Assembly: GCA_030068075.1 (NCBI GenBank)
Contig: CM057824.1
Coordinates: 128,640,414-128,704,413 of the forward strand
Source: Paguma larvata
Taxonomy: Eukaryota > Chordata > Mammalia > Carnivora > Viverridae
Length of the DNA: 64,000 bases
Direction of reading: 5' to 3'
The notes under the pieces were generated by a model, which was not told the DNA's origin, did not search any database, and was given only the letters and a program-made list of their open reading frames with translations. Position numbers and translations under genes: made by a program. Positions 36,833 to 46,325 of the stretch are shown here, in pieces. Position 1 is the stretch's first letter, and each line of letters opens with the position of its first letter.

Positions 36833-38161
36833 AAAATTATCTTGAACACTTGCATAGAGCCATTATTAGTAAAGATATACAGAATTCTATACATTGATTC
36901 AGTCTGATAGAATTAAAAAAAAAGTTATACTATAAATGAAAATAGAGGATTTTGTGCTTCATAACATTAATATGTGGGAAGTAGAAAACATTTTCATATT
37001 AATCAAGAAAAATATGTAATTGATACCTAGGAGAGTAAGGTTTAAAAATAATACATATTAAATTACTACTCGAATGAACTAGTGGCAACCTCAAAGTAGA
37101 TGTCGCTCTGTCCTGAGAACCTAGTTTCATTTTTTAAATGTGAATATGGGTTGATAAATGTTCCTCTGTGCTCTCTTGGTAGGAAATTTGGCTCCCCTTG
37201 AGATATAGTCATCCTTTGTTTACTGACGAATCCCAATCGGTCTCTGACTTTCAAGGCACGTTGATCAGACACATCCTTTCAGTGATTCACATTGAATACT
37301 GAACTCACAATATTTCAGAGACAACAGCACATTTCTGGATGGCAGAACCAAGTTATTCATTTTTTAGAATGTAACAGTAAACCAATTGAAACACCAGTAA
37401 CCAGACGCATGATCATCTAGTATAAACAGAGCAGAAACCAAAGGAACAGCTTGCGTGTTGTTAGCTTTTCAACAGAGGAAGTTCAGATCACATGGGCAAA
37501 CACCTTCTCTGCCAGCAGGAAAGCCATCGTGGTGCAGAATTCTTCTCAAGGCTCTGTATGGTAATTTCTATTATTTCATTGGAGTTAATCCAAAAGATGA
37601 AATCCATTACCTATCATAGCTCTAAGAGCTGAAATTTCAATGCAGGTTAAAAGAACAGATAACAAAATTGGTAATTAAACAAGCAAAGAGTTCTTAAGAG
37701 ATAGCACTGTACACTTTTATATTTTCATGTTATCATATTTTTCAGCTTGAATTATCATATTTTTCAAATATTGGAGATATTTCAAATATTGAATATTGGA
37801 GATATTTCAAATATTGAAAAGTTTTTACTTTATAGTGGTAGTGATTTACCACTTATAAAGGCCCAGTGACGCACGCAGGGAACAGCTCACTTAGTGCAGT
37901 ACGTGGACTAAAAGGGAGTTATACAGCATTCCCATAAAATTCCGATGTTACATCGTAATAGACGGATAAAGAAGTATACACAGGGAAGAAAACATATATG
38001 AAGCAGTAAAAGTTCTTCATAATAGTTGTAAATAAAATACTCAATTAGAAAAACAATTTTCTATAACCTGAGGTTAGGTCCACTTTAGAAAATAGTTGTA
38101 AAATAAACAATATTTTCTTCCTCTCAAAACTTCTTTTGGGTCCAATGTGACGTATTAAAAT
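36833..38161. other. No recognised gene; 25-bp tandem duplication
   Basis: AT-rich sequence with a perfect two-copy repeat at 37767-37816 and a somewhat less AT-rich stretch at 37858-37925. No repeat family recognised. Confidence 0.45.
37767..37816. repeat. Perfect two-copy tandem repeat, 25-bp unit
   Basis: Unit 1 is 37767-37791 and unit 2 is 37792-37816, with no mismatch. Each begins aatattggagatatttc and ends aaatattg. Within each unit aatatt and aaatatt recur, so the block is also rich in inverted repeats. Confidence 0.93.
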
Positions 38162-38334
38162 TTGGGCTAAACATGGAGGGGAGGAACAGAGGGAGAGGAA
38201 GAAAGAGAATCTTAAGCAGCCTTCACACCCAGTGTGGGAGACCAACACGGGGCTTGATCCCAGGACTGTGAGATCGTGACCTAAGCAGAAATCAAGTTTC
38301 AGAGCTTAACCGACAGCCGACCCTTGGCTAAACC
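38162..38334 (-). mobile_element. Truncated, diverged CAN SINE, antisense
   Basis: gaatcttaagcagccttcac, aacacggggcttgatccc and gactgtgagatcgtgacc are SINE text in reverse. The flanks ttgggctaaac and ttggctaaac form an approximate duplication. The head (gagccacccaggcgcccc) is degraded to ccgacagccgaccc. Confidence 0.75.
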
Positions 38335-39265
38335 TTTTATGTCTATGTATAAAAGTATAGTTATAGTAAAATTGGAAGAAGATTCTACTTACGTATGTTT
38401 TCTAAACTTCAAAGGGACTCAAAATGTACTTTTTTTTATCTTTTCTCCTTCCTTTCTAAGATCCCTGAACATTTAAATATATGTGTTCAATATTTTGCAT
38501 CAATATTTCTATAAATTTGTAACTGAAAAGCTGGGATTTTTAGTGATAATATTTGTCAACACTACTTGGTAAAATTCAACCCTGAAAATATAATACTTCA
38601 GAGAAATTTCCTTGTTCTTAGAATATAATTACTGAGCTATCCATTATTTTACATTATACACATGTACTTAAAATTGTTTATATAAAATAAATTATGTAAG
38701 TGTGTTTTTAAATCTGCAATTAAGAGTCTATTCAAATTTTGCTGTTCTTAGAATGTTAGAAAAAAAATCTGTTCTAAAATGATGTAGTTGGTTCTTTCTG
38801 AAACTCAAAAAATCATGAATTTTTAAGTTATGTCCAGTATGTGGAAATAGCCAATTCCAAATGTCTCCTTGGTATGATAAATTTAATTCATTAGATGGAA
38901 ATGCTAAACTAAAAATTTCTATGGGGTCCCATAGACCCTATAAAGGTGCCCCCCACTCACCACTAAAATATAACTGCCTTTGGAATAAAACACTATAATA
39001 TACTTTGATGCTATCACCACTCACTAGAGATTTTAGCCAAGGAAATGAGAGTCACTTTTAAGTATTTCTACCTTTAGTCTACTGACAATTTTAAAATTCT
39101 GTGTAACATCATAAAGCAGTCAATGGATATTCAAGACACCACACACTCAAAGCTTATTTGCCTATAGCAGAAATGTATTTTTCCTCCAGGATAGCAAATA
39201 CTTTTACAGTTAATATTTCATTCAAGATCATATGGAAGCAGCCTGCTTACTGAGACTTCTAGGTG
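38335..39265. other. No recognised feature
   Basis: AT-rich sequence. A small inverted repeat, CTATGGG-GT-CCCATAG, lies at 38919-38934. Confidence 0.45.
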
Positions 39266-39269
39266 TCAT

Positions 39270-39885
39270 TCATAACCAGGTTTTTTATTGGCTTGGTGAA
39301 ATTCAATCGACATACAAATAAATTGCACATGTTTAAAATGTCAATTTGAATATATTCTACATATTTTTACACCTGTGAAACCACCTGCCATATCAAGAAA
39401 ATGAATATATAATGCCGATTACTTGCAGAAGTTTCTTTGTGCCACTAGTAAACCCTCCTTTCTATTTCCATTCAACCCCGCCCTTGACCTCAGGCAATAT
39501 TCGATCAGCTTTCTGCCACTGTGGACTCGTTTTAGTTTTCTGTAATTTTATATAAATGGAGTCAAACAGTATGTACTCCTTTTTTGGTTTGGCTTCTTTC
39601 ACTCAGCATAATTATTTGAGATACATTTATATAGTAGTGTGTTATAATAATTTATTACTTTCTGTTGATACTTTATATTTCATACATGACTTTGTATTTC
39701 ATACATGAATATATCACAGTATATTTATCCATTCACCTGTTTATAGAAATTTTAGTTGTGCCCATTTTGAGCTATGTATATCTGTATACAAGGCTTTGTA
39801 CAACAATATCTTTGGGGAAATACTGAGGAGTGGAATGACTGCATTATACGGTAGCTATGTCTTTAACTTTGAAAGAACCTGCCAT
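39270..39885 (-). mobile_element. L1M-type LINE, antisense 3' end and ORF2 C-terminus
   Basis: caatcgacatacaaataaattg, acacctgtgaaaccacctgcc, ttgacctcaggcaatattc, attttatataaatggagtc, ctttcactcagcataatta and gaggagtggaatgactgc follow an antisense L1M. The element is interrupted by three SINEs and resumes at 40465. Confidence 0.72.
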
Positions 39886-40001
39886 GTGACGCCTGAGTGC
39901 CTCAGTCAGTTAGGTATCTGACACTTGATCTTAGTTCAGGTCTTGATCTCAAGATCATGAGTTCAAGCTCTGTGTTGGGCTCCATGCTAGATATGGAGCC
40001 T

Positions 40002-40034
<33 letters not shown>
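39886..40034 (+). mobile_element. CAN SINE, older short type with 29-base A tail (first of three)
   Basis: Forward SINE head cgcctgagtgcctcagtc and gagttcaagctctgtgttgg. The CT-rich body is absent and the A tail (A29 at 40006-40034) follows directly after gagcctgttt, as in short CAN SINE types. Confidence 0.85.
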
Positions 40035-40035
<1 letters not shown>

Positions 40036-40038
<3 letters not shown>

Positions 40039-40259
40039 GACACCTGGGTGGTGCAGTCGGTTAAGACTCCGATTCTTAACCGAGCTCACGGTTCATGAGT
40101 TCAGGCCCCACATTGGGCTCTACACTGATGTTGCAGAGTCTGCTTGGGATTTTGTCTCTACTTCTCTCTGACTCTCCCCCACTCGTGCTCTCTCTCTCTC
40201 TCTCTCTTTCTCAAAATAAATAAACTTTAATTTAAAAAGTTTTTAAAAAAAAGAAAAGA
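40036..40259 (+). mobile_element. CAN SINE, second of three in tandem
   Basis: Starts immediately after the A tail of the first (gggacacctgggtggtgcag). It has a CT-rich body and a tail caaaataaataaactttaa extended by A-rich sequence with gaaaagag. The A-rich tail of the first copy was probably its insertion target. Confidence 0.9.
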
Positions 40260-40270
40260 GAAACCTTTTT

Positions 40271-40464
40271 GGGGTGCCTGAGTGGCTCAGTCAGTTGAGC
40301 ATCTGACTCTTGATTTCTGCTCAGATCATGATCTTAGGGTTCATGAGTTCCAGCCCTGTGTCAGGCTTTGTGCTGACAGCATGGAGCCTGCTTGGGATTC
40401 TCTCTCTCCCTTTTTCTGCCCCTCCCCCACTTAGCCTCGCTAAACAAACAAATAAACAAACATT
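40271..40464 (+). mobile_element. CAN SINE, third of three in tandem
   Basis: ggggtgcctgagtggctcag, gagttccagccctgtgtc, cttgggattctctctctcc, then the tail aaacaaacaaataaacaaac. The L1M text before the array (gaaagaacctgcca) and after it (aaggaaatggtca) looks like a diverged duplication from the insertion that founded the array. Confidence 0.9.
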
Positions 40465-40646
40465 TAAGGAAATGGTCAAAATATTTCCCAAAATGATTGT
40501 GCCGTTTTACATTTCTATGACCAGTGTACGAAAGTTACAGTTCTTCCACATCAGCATCAACACTGGGTAGGATCAGCCATTTTAATTTTAACCAATCTAA
40601 TAGGTAAATATTCATAGCTCTTTGAGGTAAAAGTGAGAATTCCCTT
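40465..40646 (-). mobile_element. L1M-type LINE, antisense, resumed
   Basis: aaaatgattgtgccgttttac and accaatctaataggtaaata continue the antisense ORF2 text interrupted by the three SINEs. Confidence 0.65.
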
Positions 40647-41441
40647 AAAAAATGTTTCATGTACTCAACATCACTCATCATCAGGGAAATACAAATCAAA
40701 ACCACAATGAGAGACCACCTCACACCTGTCAGAATGGCTAACATTAACAACTCAGGCAACAACAGATGCTGGTGAGGATGTGGGGAAAGAGGATTTCTTT
40801 TCACCGCTGGTGGGAATGCAAACTCGTGCAGCCACTCTGGAAAACATCATGGAATTTCCTCAAAAAATTAAAAATAGAACTACCATATGACCCAGTAATT
40901 GCAACTACTAGGTTTTTATCCTGGGGATACAGGTATGCTGTTTCAAAGGGACACATGCACCCCAATGTTTATAGCAGCATATCAACAATAGCCGAAGTAT
41001 GGAAAGAGCCCAAATGTCCATCGATGGATGATAGATGTGGTACATAGATATACAATGAAGTATTACTCGGCAATCAAAAAGAATGAAATCTTGCCATTTG
41101 CAACCACGTGGAGGGAACTAGAGAGTATCATGCTAAGCAAAATTAGTCAGTCAGAGAAAGACAAATATCATATGACTTCACTCGTATGAGGACTTTAAGA
41201 TACAAAGCAGATGAACATACAGAAATGAAGCAAAAATAATATAAAAACAGGGAGGGGGACAAAAACATAAGAGACTCTTAAATACGGAGAACAAAAAGAG
41301 GGTTATGGAAGGGCTTGTGGGAGGGGGGATGAGTTAAATTGGTAAGGGGCATTAAGGAATCTACTCTTGAAGTCATTGTTGTACTATATGCTAACTAACT
41401 TGGATGTAAATTTAAAAAAATTAATAAAAAAGTTTCCTGTA
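40647..41441 (+). mobile_element. 5'-truncated felid-type L1 with target duplication
   Basis: Sense L1 3' end from ctcaacatcactcatcatc through aatggctaacattaacaactc to gctaactaacttggatgtaaatt and an A-rich tail. The flanks aaaaaatgtttcatgta (40647-40663) and aaaaaagtttcctgta (41426-41441) are a slightly diverged duplication, so the element proper is 40664-41425. Only the last part of ORF2 is included, with frameshifts. Its insertion point lies within or at the edge of the antisense L1M. Confidence 0.9.
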
Positions 41442-41990
41442 TTTTGTCTATTTTTTGTTTGTCATTTCATTCAGGATGGTGAATTTCATCCAGTTCCCTC
41501 CCTCTTGGCCAGAGATGGAAGTCCCCACTAGCAGAAAATTTTCCAGGTTAAAAAAAAAAAGAAGAAAGAAAGAAAAAATAAAAAAAAGTGCAAACCAAAC
41601 AACCAATATGACATGATAATATTCTTAAACATTAGATGATGCTATTCTTGAACTAAAAAAAAAGAAATTACAAAAACAAAAAGCATAAACTCTATAAATA
41701 ATCAGCTCCATAAATTTATTGACTTTGTTTTCCATGACACGTATTACTCTATGTATTGACTGATTTATTGTGCTACTTGGAATATGGGGATTGTATGATA
41801 TAGATGTACTTTGTTTAACTTTGATTATATTTTATTTTCTACCTTATCAGTGATATTCTTCTTTGGGCCACTCCAGTTACAATGTGATCAGACTTTGTGC
41901 TGAGAGGCACTGAAAATTAAACCTGAGTTTCAAGACAACAGGGACTGTTTTGGTCACTGATACATCTCTGTTACTTAGCATGTTGCCTGA
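41442..41990. other. No recognised gene; A-rich tract and possible L2 tail
   Basis: An A/G-rich run lies at 41549-41588 (a10, then gaagaaagaaagaaaaaataaaaaaa). About 41930-41995 (acagggactgttttggtcactg, then ttacttagcatgttgcctga) resembles a sense L2 tail. Confidence 0.4.
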
Positions 41991-41994
41991 TACA

Positions 41995-42522
41995 GAACAT
42001 ATCAGTCAGTGTTCTGCACAGAAAAAGAACCAATAGGAAATATACAGATATATAAAAAGAGATTTATTATGGTGAATTGGCTCGCATGATGATGGAGGCT
42101 GAGAAGTCCACAGTAGATTTGCAGTGTAGCTCAGGAAAGTCGGTGGCACAGTCCAGTCCAAGCCTCAGGGCCTGGAGGTAATGGTGTAAATTTCAATCTG
42201 AATCCTAAAGCCTGTGAACCACGAACATCAATATTTGAGATGAAGAGGATGCCAATATTTGGCAGAAGAGGATGGATGACCTAGATCAAGCAGAGAGATC
42301 AAACTTGCCTTTCCTCTACCTTTCTGTGCTATTTGAGCCCTCAAGGATTGGATGAAGCCACCCATATTGTGGAGGACAATTGCTTTACTCAGCTTGCCAA
42401 TTCAAACGTTAATCTCTTCCAGAAACATCCTAGAAGATGTGCCCAGAAAGAATGTCTTACTAGCTGTCTCGGATCCCTTAGCCTAGTCAAGTTGACACAT
42501 AAAGTTGGTTATCACATAGAGT
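41995..42522 (-). mobile_element. Old LTR-like repeat, near full length, antisense
   Basis: Runs from tcagtgttctgcacagaaaaag and agatttattatggtgaattggc, through gatggaggctgagaagtcc, tcaaggattggatgaagcc and atctcttccagaaacatcc, to tagtcaagttgacacataaa and a final ttggttatcaca. This is the reverse complement of an abundant mammalian repeat beginning tgtgatggttaatttta, and the order is fully preserved. I recognise the sequence but do not trust a family name. Confidence 0.65.
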
Positions 42523-42834
42523 AACCACAAATAGTACATGAAGGATTAAATAGTAGTGAAATAATACATTAAATAGTATTTCTAATAGTAGTATGAAATA
42601 TTCAATGTTACTGATGTGTATTATAATTAGCAATATTTAAAAAAAATTCTAAGGCATAGAATTTTCTTGGGCAGGTATACCAGTCTGTATCCAGTTAGAT
42701 ATGTCTGCATTATTGAAGACCTCTTTTACCATAGGAAAATATTAGATAGTATACAGTATTATGGTCATATTACAGTGTATAATACTATGCATAGTCACTA
42801 TGGCTTTAGTTTTTGTTTTCTTTTTTTAGTTTTT
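42523..42834. other. No recognised feature; AT-rich inverted repeat
   Basis: AT-rich. The arms agtattat (42755-42762) and ataatact (42779-42786) form a small inverted repeat. Confidence 0.45.
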
Positions 42835-43058
42835 TTTTTAGAGTTTGTTTATTTATTTATTTATTTATTTATTTTTGAGAGAGACAGAGAGAGTGAGCTG
42901 GGGAAGGGTAGAGAGAGAGGGAGACACAGAATCCGAAGCAGGATCCCAGCTCTGAGCTGTTAGCACAGAGCCCGACGCAGGGCTCGAACTCACAAACCGC
43001 GAGATCATGACCTGAGCTGAAGTTGGACGATCAACTGACTGAGCCACCCAGGCGCCCC
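42835..43058 (-). mobile_element. CAN SINE (SINEC_Fc type), antisense
   Basis: Full-length reverse SINE with a (TTTA)n expansion at about 42848-42873 replacing the normal tail complement, and an intact head (gagccacccaggcgcccc). The target duplication is unclear because both flanks are T-rich (tagttttt versus tagttttctttct). Confidence 0.93.
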
Positions 43059-43238
43059 TAGTTTTCTTTCTAAACACATAAAGACTCTATTGTGACAACA
43101 GAATTAGCAGCATAAAGCAATGTTGACTGAGTCAGTGTTTAACAGTGGTTTTCTTTACTCTTTTCATAAATAAAATCATTAATAAAACTTCTTTTTAAAT
43201 TAAACAGTTAGTGTTCCATTTTAAGTATCCCCATAAGT

Positions 43239-43491
43239 TTTTAAAATAGAGTATTTTGGGGGTGCCTGGGTGGCTCAGTTGGTTAAGTGGCCGACTTCAG
43301 CTCAGGTCATGATCTCACGGTCTGTGAGTTCAAGCCCCGCGTTGGGCTCTGTGCTGACTGCTCGGAGCCTGGAGACTGCTTCGGATTCTGTGTCTCCCTC
43401 TCTCTCTGCCTTTCCCTTGCTCACGCTCTGTCTCTATGTCTCTCAAAAATAAAATTAAAATGTTAAAAATAATTTTAAAATAGAGTATTTT
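43239..43491 (+). mobile_element. CAN SINE (SINEC_Fc type), exact target duplication
   Basis: Forward full-length SINE between identical ttttaaaatagagtatttt copies at 43239-43257 and 43473-43491. The A-box-like tggctcagttggttaag and B-box-like gagttcaagcccc are well kept. Recent insertion. Confidence 0.96.
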
Positions 43492-43633
43492 GTACTATCA
43501 TTTGAATATAGTACAAAACAAACATAAGGCAAAACATATTCCACTAAAACCAAATAGCTACATTAAATTAACTATATCTAATCATACTATAAAATAGAAA
43601 AGAGAATTTTAATCTGTAATTATTTTCAAATGT

Positions 43634-43881
43634 TAAAATTGGTGATTTTTAAAAATTTTTTAAAAATGTTTATTTACTTTTGACAGAGAGACAGAGTGTG
43701 AACTGGGGAGGAGCAGAAAGAGAGGGAGACACAGAATCCGAAGCAGGCTCCAGGCCCTGAGCTGTCAGCACAGAGCCCAACGGGGGGCTTGAACTCACAA
43801 ACCTTGAGATCATGACCTGAGCCGAAGTTGGTGCTTAACCAACTGAGCCACCCAGGCGCCCCTAAAATTGGTGATTTTTAA
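43634..43881 (-). mobile_element. CAN SINE (SINEC_Fc type), antisense, exact target duplication
   Basis: Reverse full-length SINE between identical taaaattggtgatttttaa copies at 43634-43652 and 43863-43881. About 160 bp from the oppositely oriented SINE at 43239-43491. Confidence 0.96.
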
Positions 43882-44844
43882 CAGTGAGCATTAGGATAGT
43901 TTCTATCTTTTTGTTTTTCAGGTATTTTTTAAATGGATTTCTTTACTACTTGTTGAAAAATGTGTTGTAAATGGAGCTTAATATTTTTAGGAAGTCCATC
44001 AAAATATTCAATCTTTTTATTTAAGCATGTTTTATTTTTGTAAAAAATACTATGTTAAACATAGTATTAACAAAAAAGTTAATAACCTCATTGTTGATTG
44101 TGATCAGCAGAATAAGTTCTAGAAAGTATTGTAACAAGCTAAATATTAAATATTACTGAGATCAATATTATCTGACAGTGGAATCTCTATTTCACACACA
44201 TGCTGAAATTGCTTTATGTTTTCCACAGAGAGTGGGAAAAATCTTTTTCCTAAATTCTTTATTATGCACATTCAACAATGCCAATCAATGTATCGAAAGG
44301 AATGGAGACCAAGAGCTGTGGGGAAATTCCAGGAAGTATTCATTAAGTTTCCCCGAATTCATGTCGTGAACAAAACATATGAACAACTCATTAGGAAGAT
44401 ATTTCTATTTGTGTGCATGTAGGGAGTGTGAAAGCCAAAGCCATGAGAAAAAAAAATCTATTTCAGTTTCTTATAGTTGAAAGCATAAAACATCATGGAG
44501 TCACATTCATGTTCTATTAGGGAACCAGTTTTCACTTAGTTTCATTAATGCATTAGAGAAATTTGAGCAGAATATTTAGGGTTTAAAGGCAGAAACCAAT
44601 GATAATGTCGAATACTGAGAAAGACACGTCTCTGAGTCTTTATAAATATGAATAGAAGCCATTCCTGAAGTTATGTAAAAAACATTATTTGTATATAAAA
44701 TAAATAGCATCATTTAACTGACGTATTCCAAGGGTTGTCAAGGGTGCAAAACCTCCTGATGAACCTCTGTCAATACAGATTACATTTGAAGGGAGTTGTT
44801 TTGTTCGAAATACTAAATAAGATAAGAAGCCTAAAAAAAAGTCT
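43882..44844. other. No recognised gene; 23-bp palindrome
   Basis: Unique-looking AT-rich sequence. Two overlapping frames (44178-44369 and 44216-44422) show no family features. A near-perfect palindrome lies at 44046-44068. Confidence 0.45.
44046..44068. repeat. 23-bp palindrome, 11-bp perfect arms
   Basis: AATACTATGTT, a single A, then AACATAGTATT. The arms are exact reverse complements. Confidence 0.93.
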
Positions 44845-45050
44845 CGGGGCACCTGGGTGGCTCAGTTGGTTAAGCATCCGACTTTGGCCTAGGTCACGAT
44901 CTCATCGATCTCATCGTTCCTGAGTTTGAGTTCCGGATCGGGCTCTGTGCTGACAGCTCCGAGCCTAGAGCCTGTTTCAGATTCTGTGTCTCCCTCTCTC
45001 TCTCTCTCTCTCTCTCTGTCCCTCCCTTTCTCTTTTTCAAAAACAAACAT
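44845..45050 (+). mobile_element. CAN SINE with internal 9-bp duplication
   Basis: Forward SINE ggggcacctgggtggctcag. The normal cgatctcat stretch is doubled (44897-44905 and 44906-44914). The body has an extended (CT)n run near 44992-45017, and the tail is caaaaacaaacattg. The target duplication is not clear. Confidence 0.9.
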
Positions 45051-45134
45051 TGTTTTGCAGGGGAAAAATGGGGAAATTATAAGTTTGGCTTGAGTACATA
45101 ACGATTGTATTTATTTTTTCTGTACTAGAAAGAA

Positions 45135-45625
45135 TAATGATTTCACCTTCAAGACGTAGGTGTCCTAATCTCTAAAACCTGTTCCTATCTTACCTTACAT
45201 GGCATAGGGAAATTTACCAATGTGATTTGGGGATAAGACCTTGAGATGGGGATTATCCTGGGTTATCTAGATGGGTCCAATCTAATTCCATGAGTCCTTA
45301 AAAAGGGAGTATCTTTCTCAACTATGGTAAGAGGGAAACGTGACTATGAAATAGTGGTCACCATGTTGCTGGCTTTGAAGATGGAGAAAGGAGCCCATGA
45401 GAGAAGGCATGCACGCAGCCTCTAGAAGCTGGAAAAGGTAATGGAATGGCTTCTCTATCAGAATCCTCAGAAAGAAACACGGGTCTGCTAACATTTTTAT
45501 TTTAGCTCAGGGAGACCTATGTTGTATTTCTGACCTGTACAAATGTAAGATACTAAATTTGTTGTGCCACCGAATTTGTGGTAATCTATTAAAGCACTAA
45601 TAGTATACTAATACAGTTATTTACA
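45135..45625 (+). mobile_element. Old LTR-like repeat, near full length
   Basis: Order preserved: aggtgtcctaatctctaaaacctg, taccttacatggcatagggaa, ccttgagatggggattatcctgg, gttgctggctttgaagatgg, cagcctctagaagctggaaaag, atttttattttagctcaggg, aatttgtggtaatctattaaag. This belongs to the same broad family as 4807-5819, and 45829-46325 is its inverted relative. Confidence 0.65.
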
Positions 45626-45828
45626 CAGTTATGTAAACTAATGGTATAATAAACTACCTTGAATCTTTATTATCATGTATACATTCAGACTTCCTCAACT
45701 AAAATAGATACTGTCTTTTTAAATACAGGGTCTTAATAAGTATTAGAGAATAAACAAAGCTAGATACCTGTGCTTTTAGGTCCACTAACTCTCAAGGGGA
45801 AAAGTTGTTAAGTCACACATCGTACATG

Positions 45829-46325
45829 TTTTTTATTGCTGTTAAACATATTACCACAAATGCATGGATTAATACAAAATCTCTTTATGATCTATAATTT
45901 TTATGGGGAGAAGTTCAAGAACCCAGCTTCACTGGGTCTGTGTTAGAATCTTAAACAAGGGGGAAATCAAAATATCTGCAGGGCTGTGTTCTTGGTACTA
46001 GTTTCTTGCTAGGTGTCCATCTGAGCTTCTAGAAACCATCCACCTTGTCCCATCTTCAGGGTCAATACTGACTGATCAGGTCCCTCTCATGCTTCAAATA
46101 ACTCTTGTTTCTTATGTCTCATCGCTCTGCTTTTCTGCCCCCCTTTTGCACTTTTAAAAGTCCATATGGTTACACTGGGGACACCCAAATCATCTAGGGT
46201 ACTCTCATCAACGTATGTGACCTTCTTTCCATCTGCAGAGTTCCTTCGCTACATAACGCCACATAATAGGGCACGGGCATTGTTGCAGGCAGGGGAGGAG
46301 AGATTATTCTGCTTACCACACTACA
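45829..46325 (-). mobile_element. Old LTR-like repeat, antisense
   Basis: tattgctgttaaacatattacc, aaatatctgcagggctgtgttc, gcttctagaaaccatccacc, ccatcttcagggtcaatac and ttattctgcttaccacac follow the reverse complement of the 45135 repeat's family. The two copies form a large, diverged inverted pair separated by about 200 bp. Confidence 0.6.

Noticed and set aside
41442..41545. Possible L1 3' transduction after the 40664-41425 L1
   Set aside because: The target duplication already closes at 41441, directly after the L1 tail, so the following sequence is flank and not transduced cargo.
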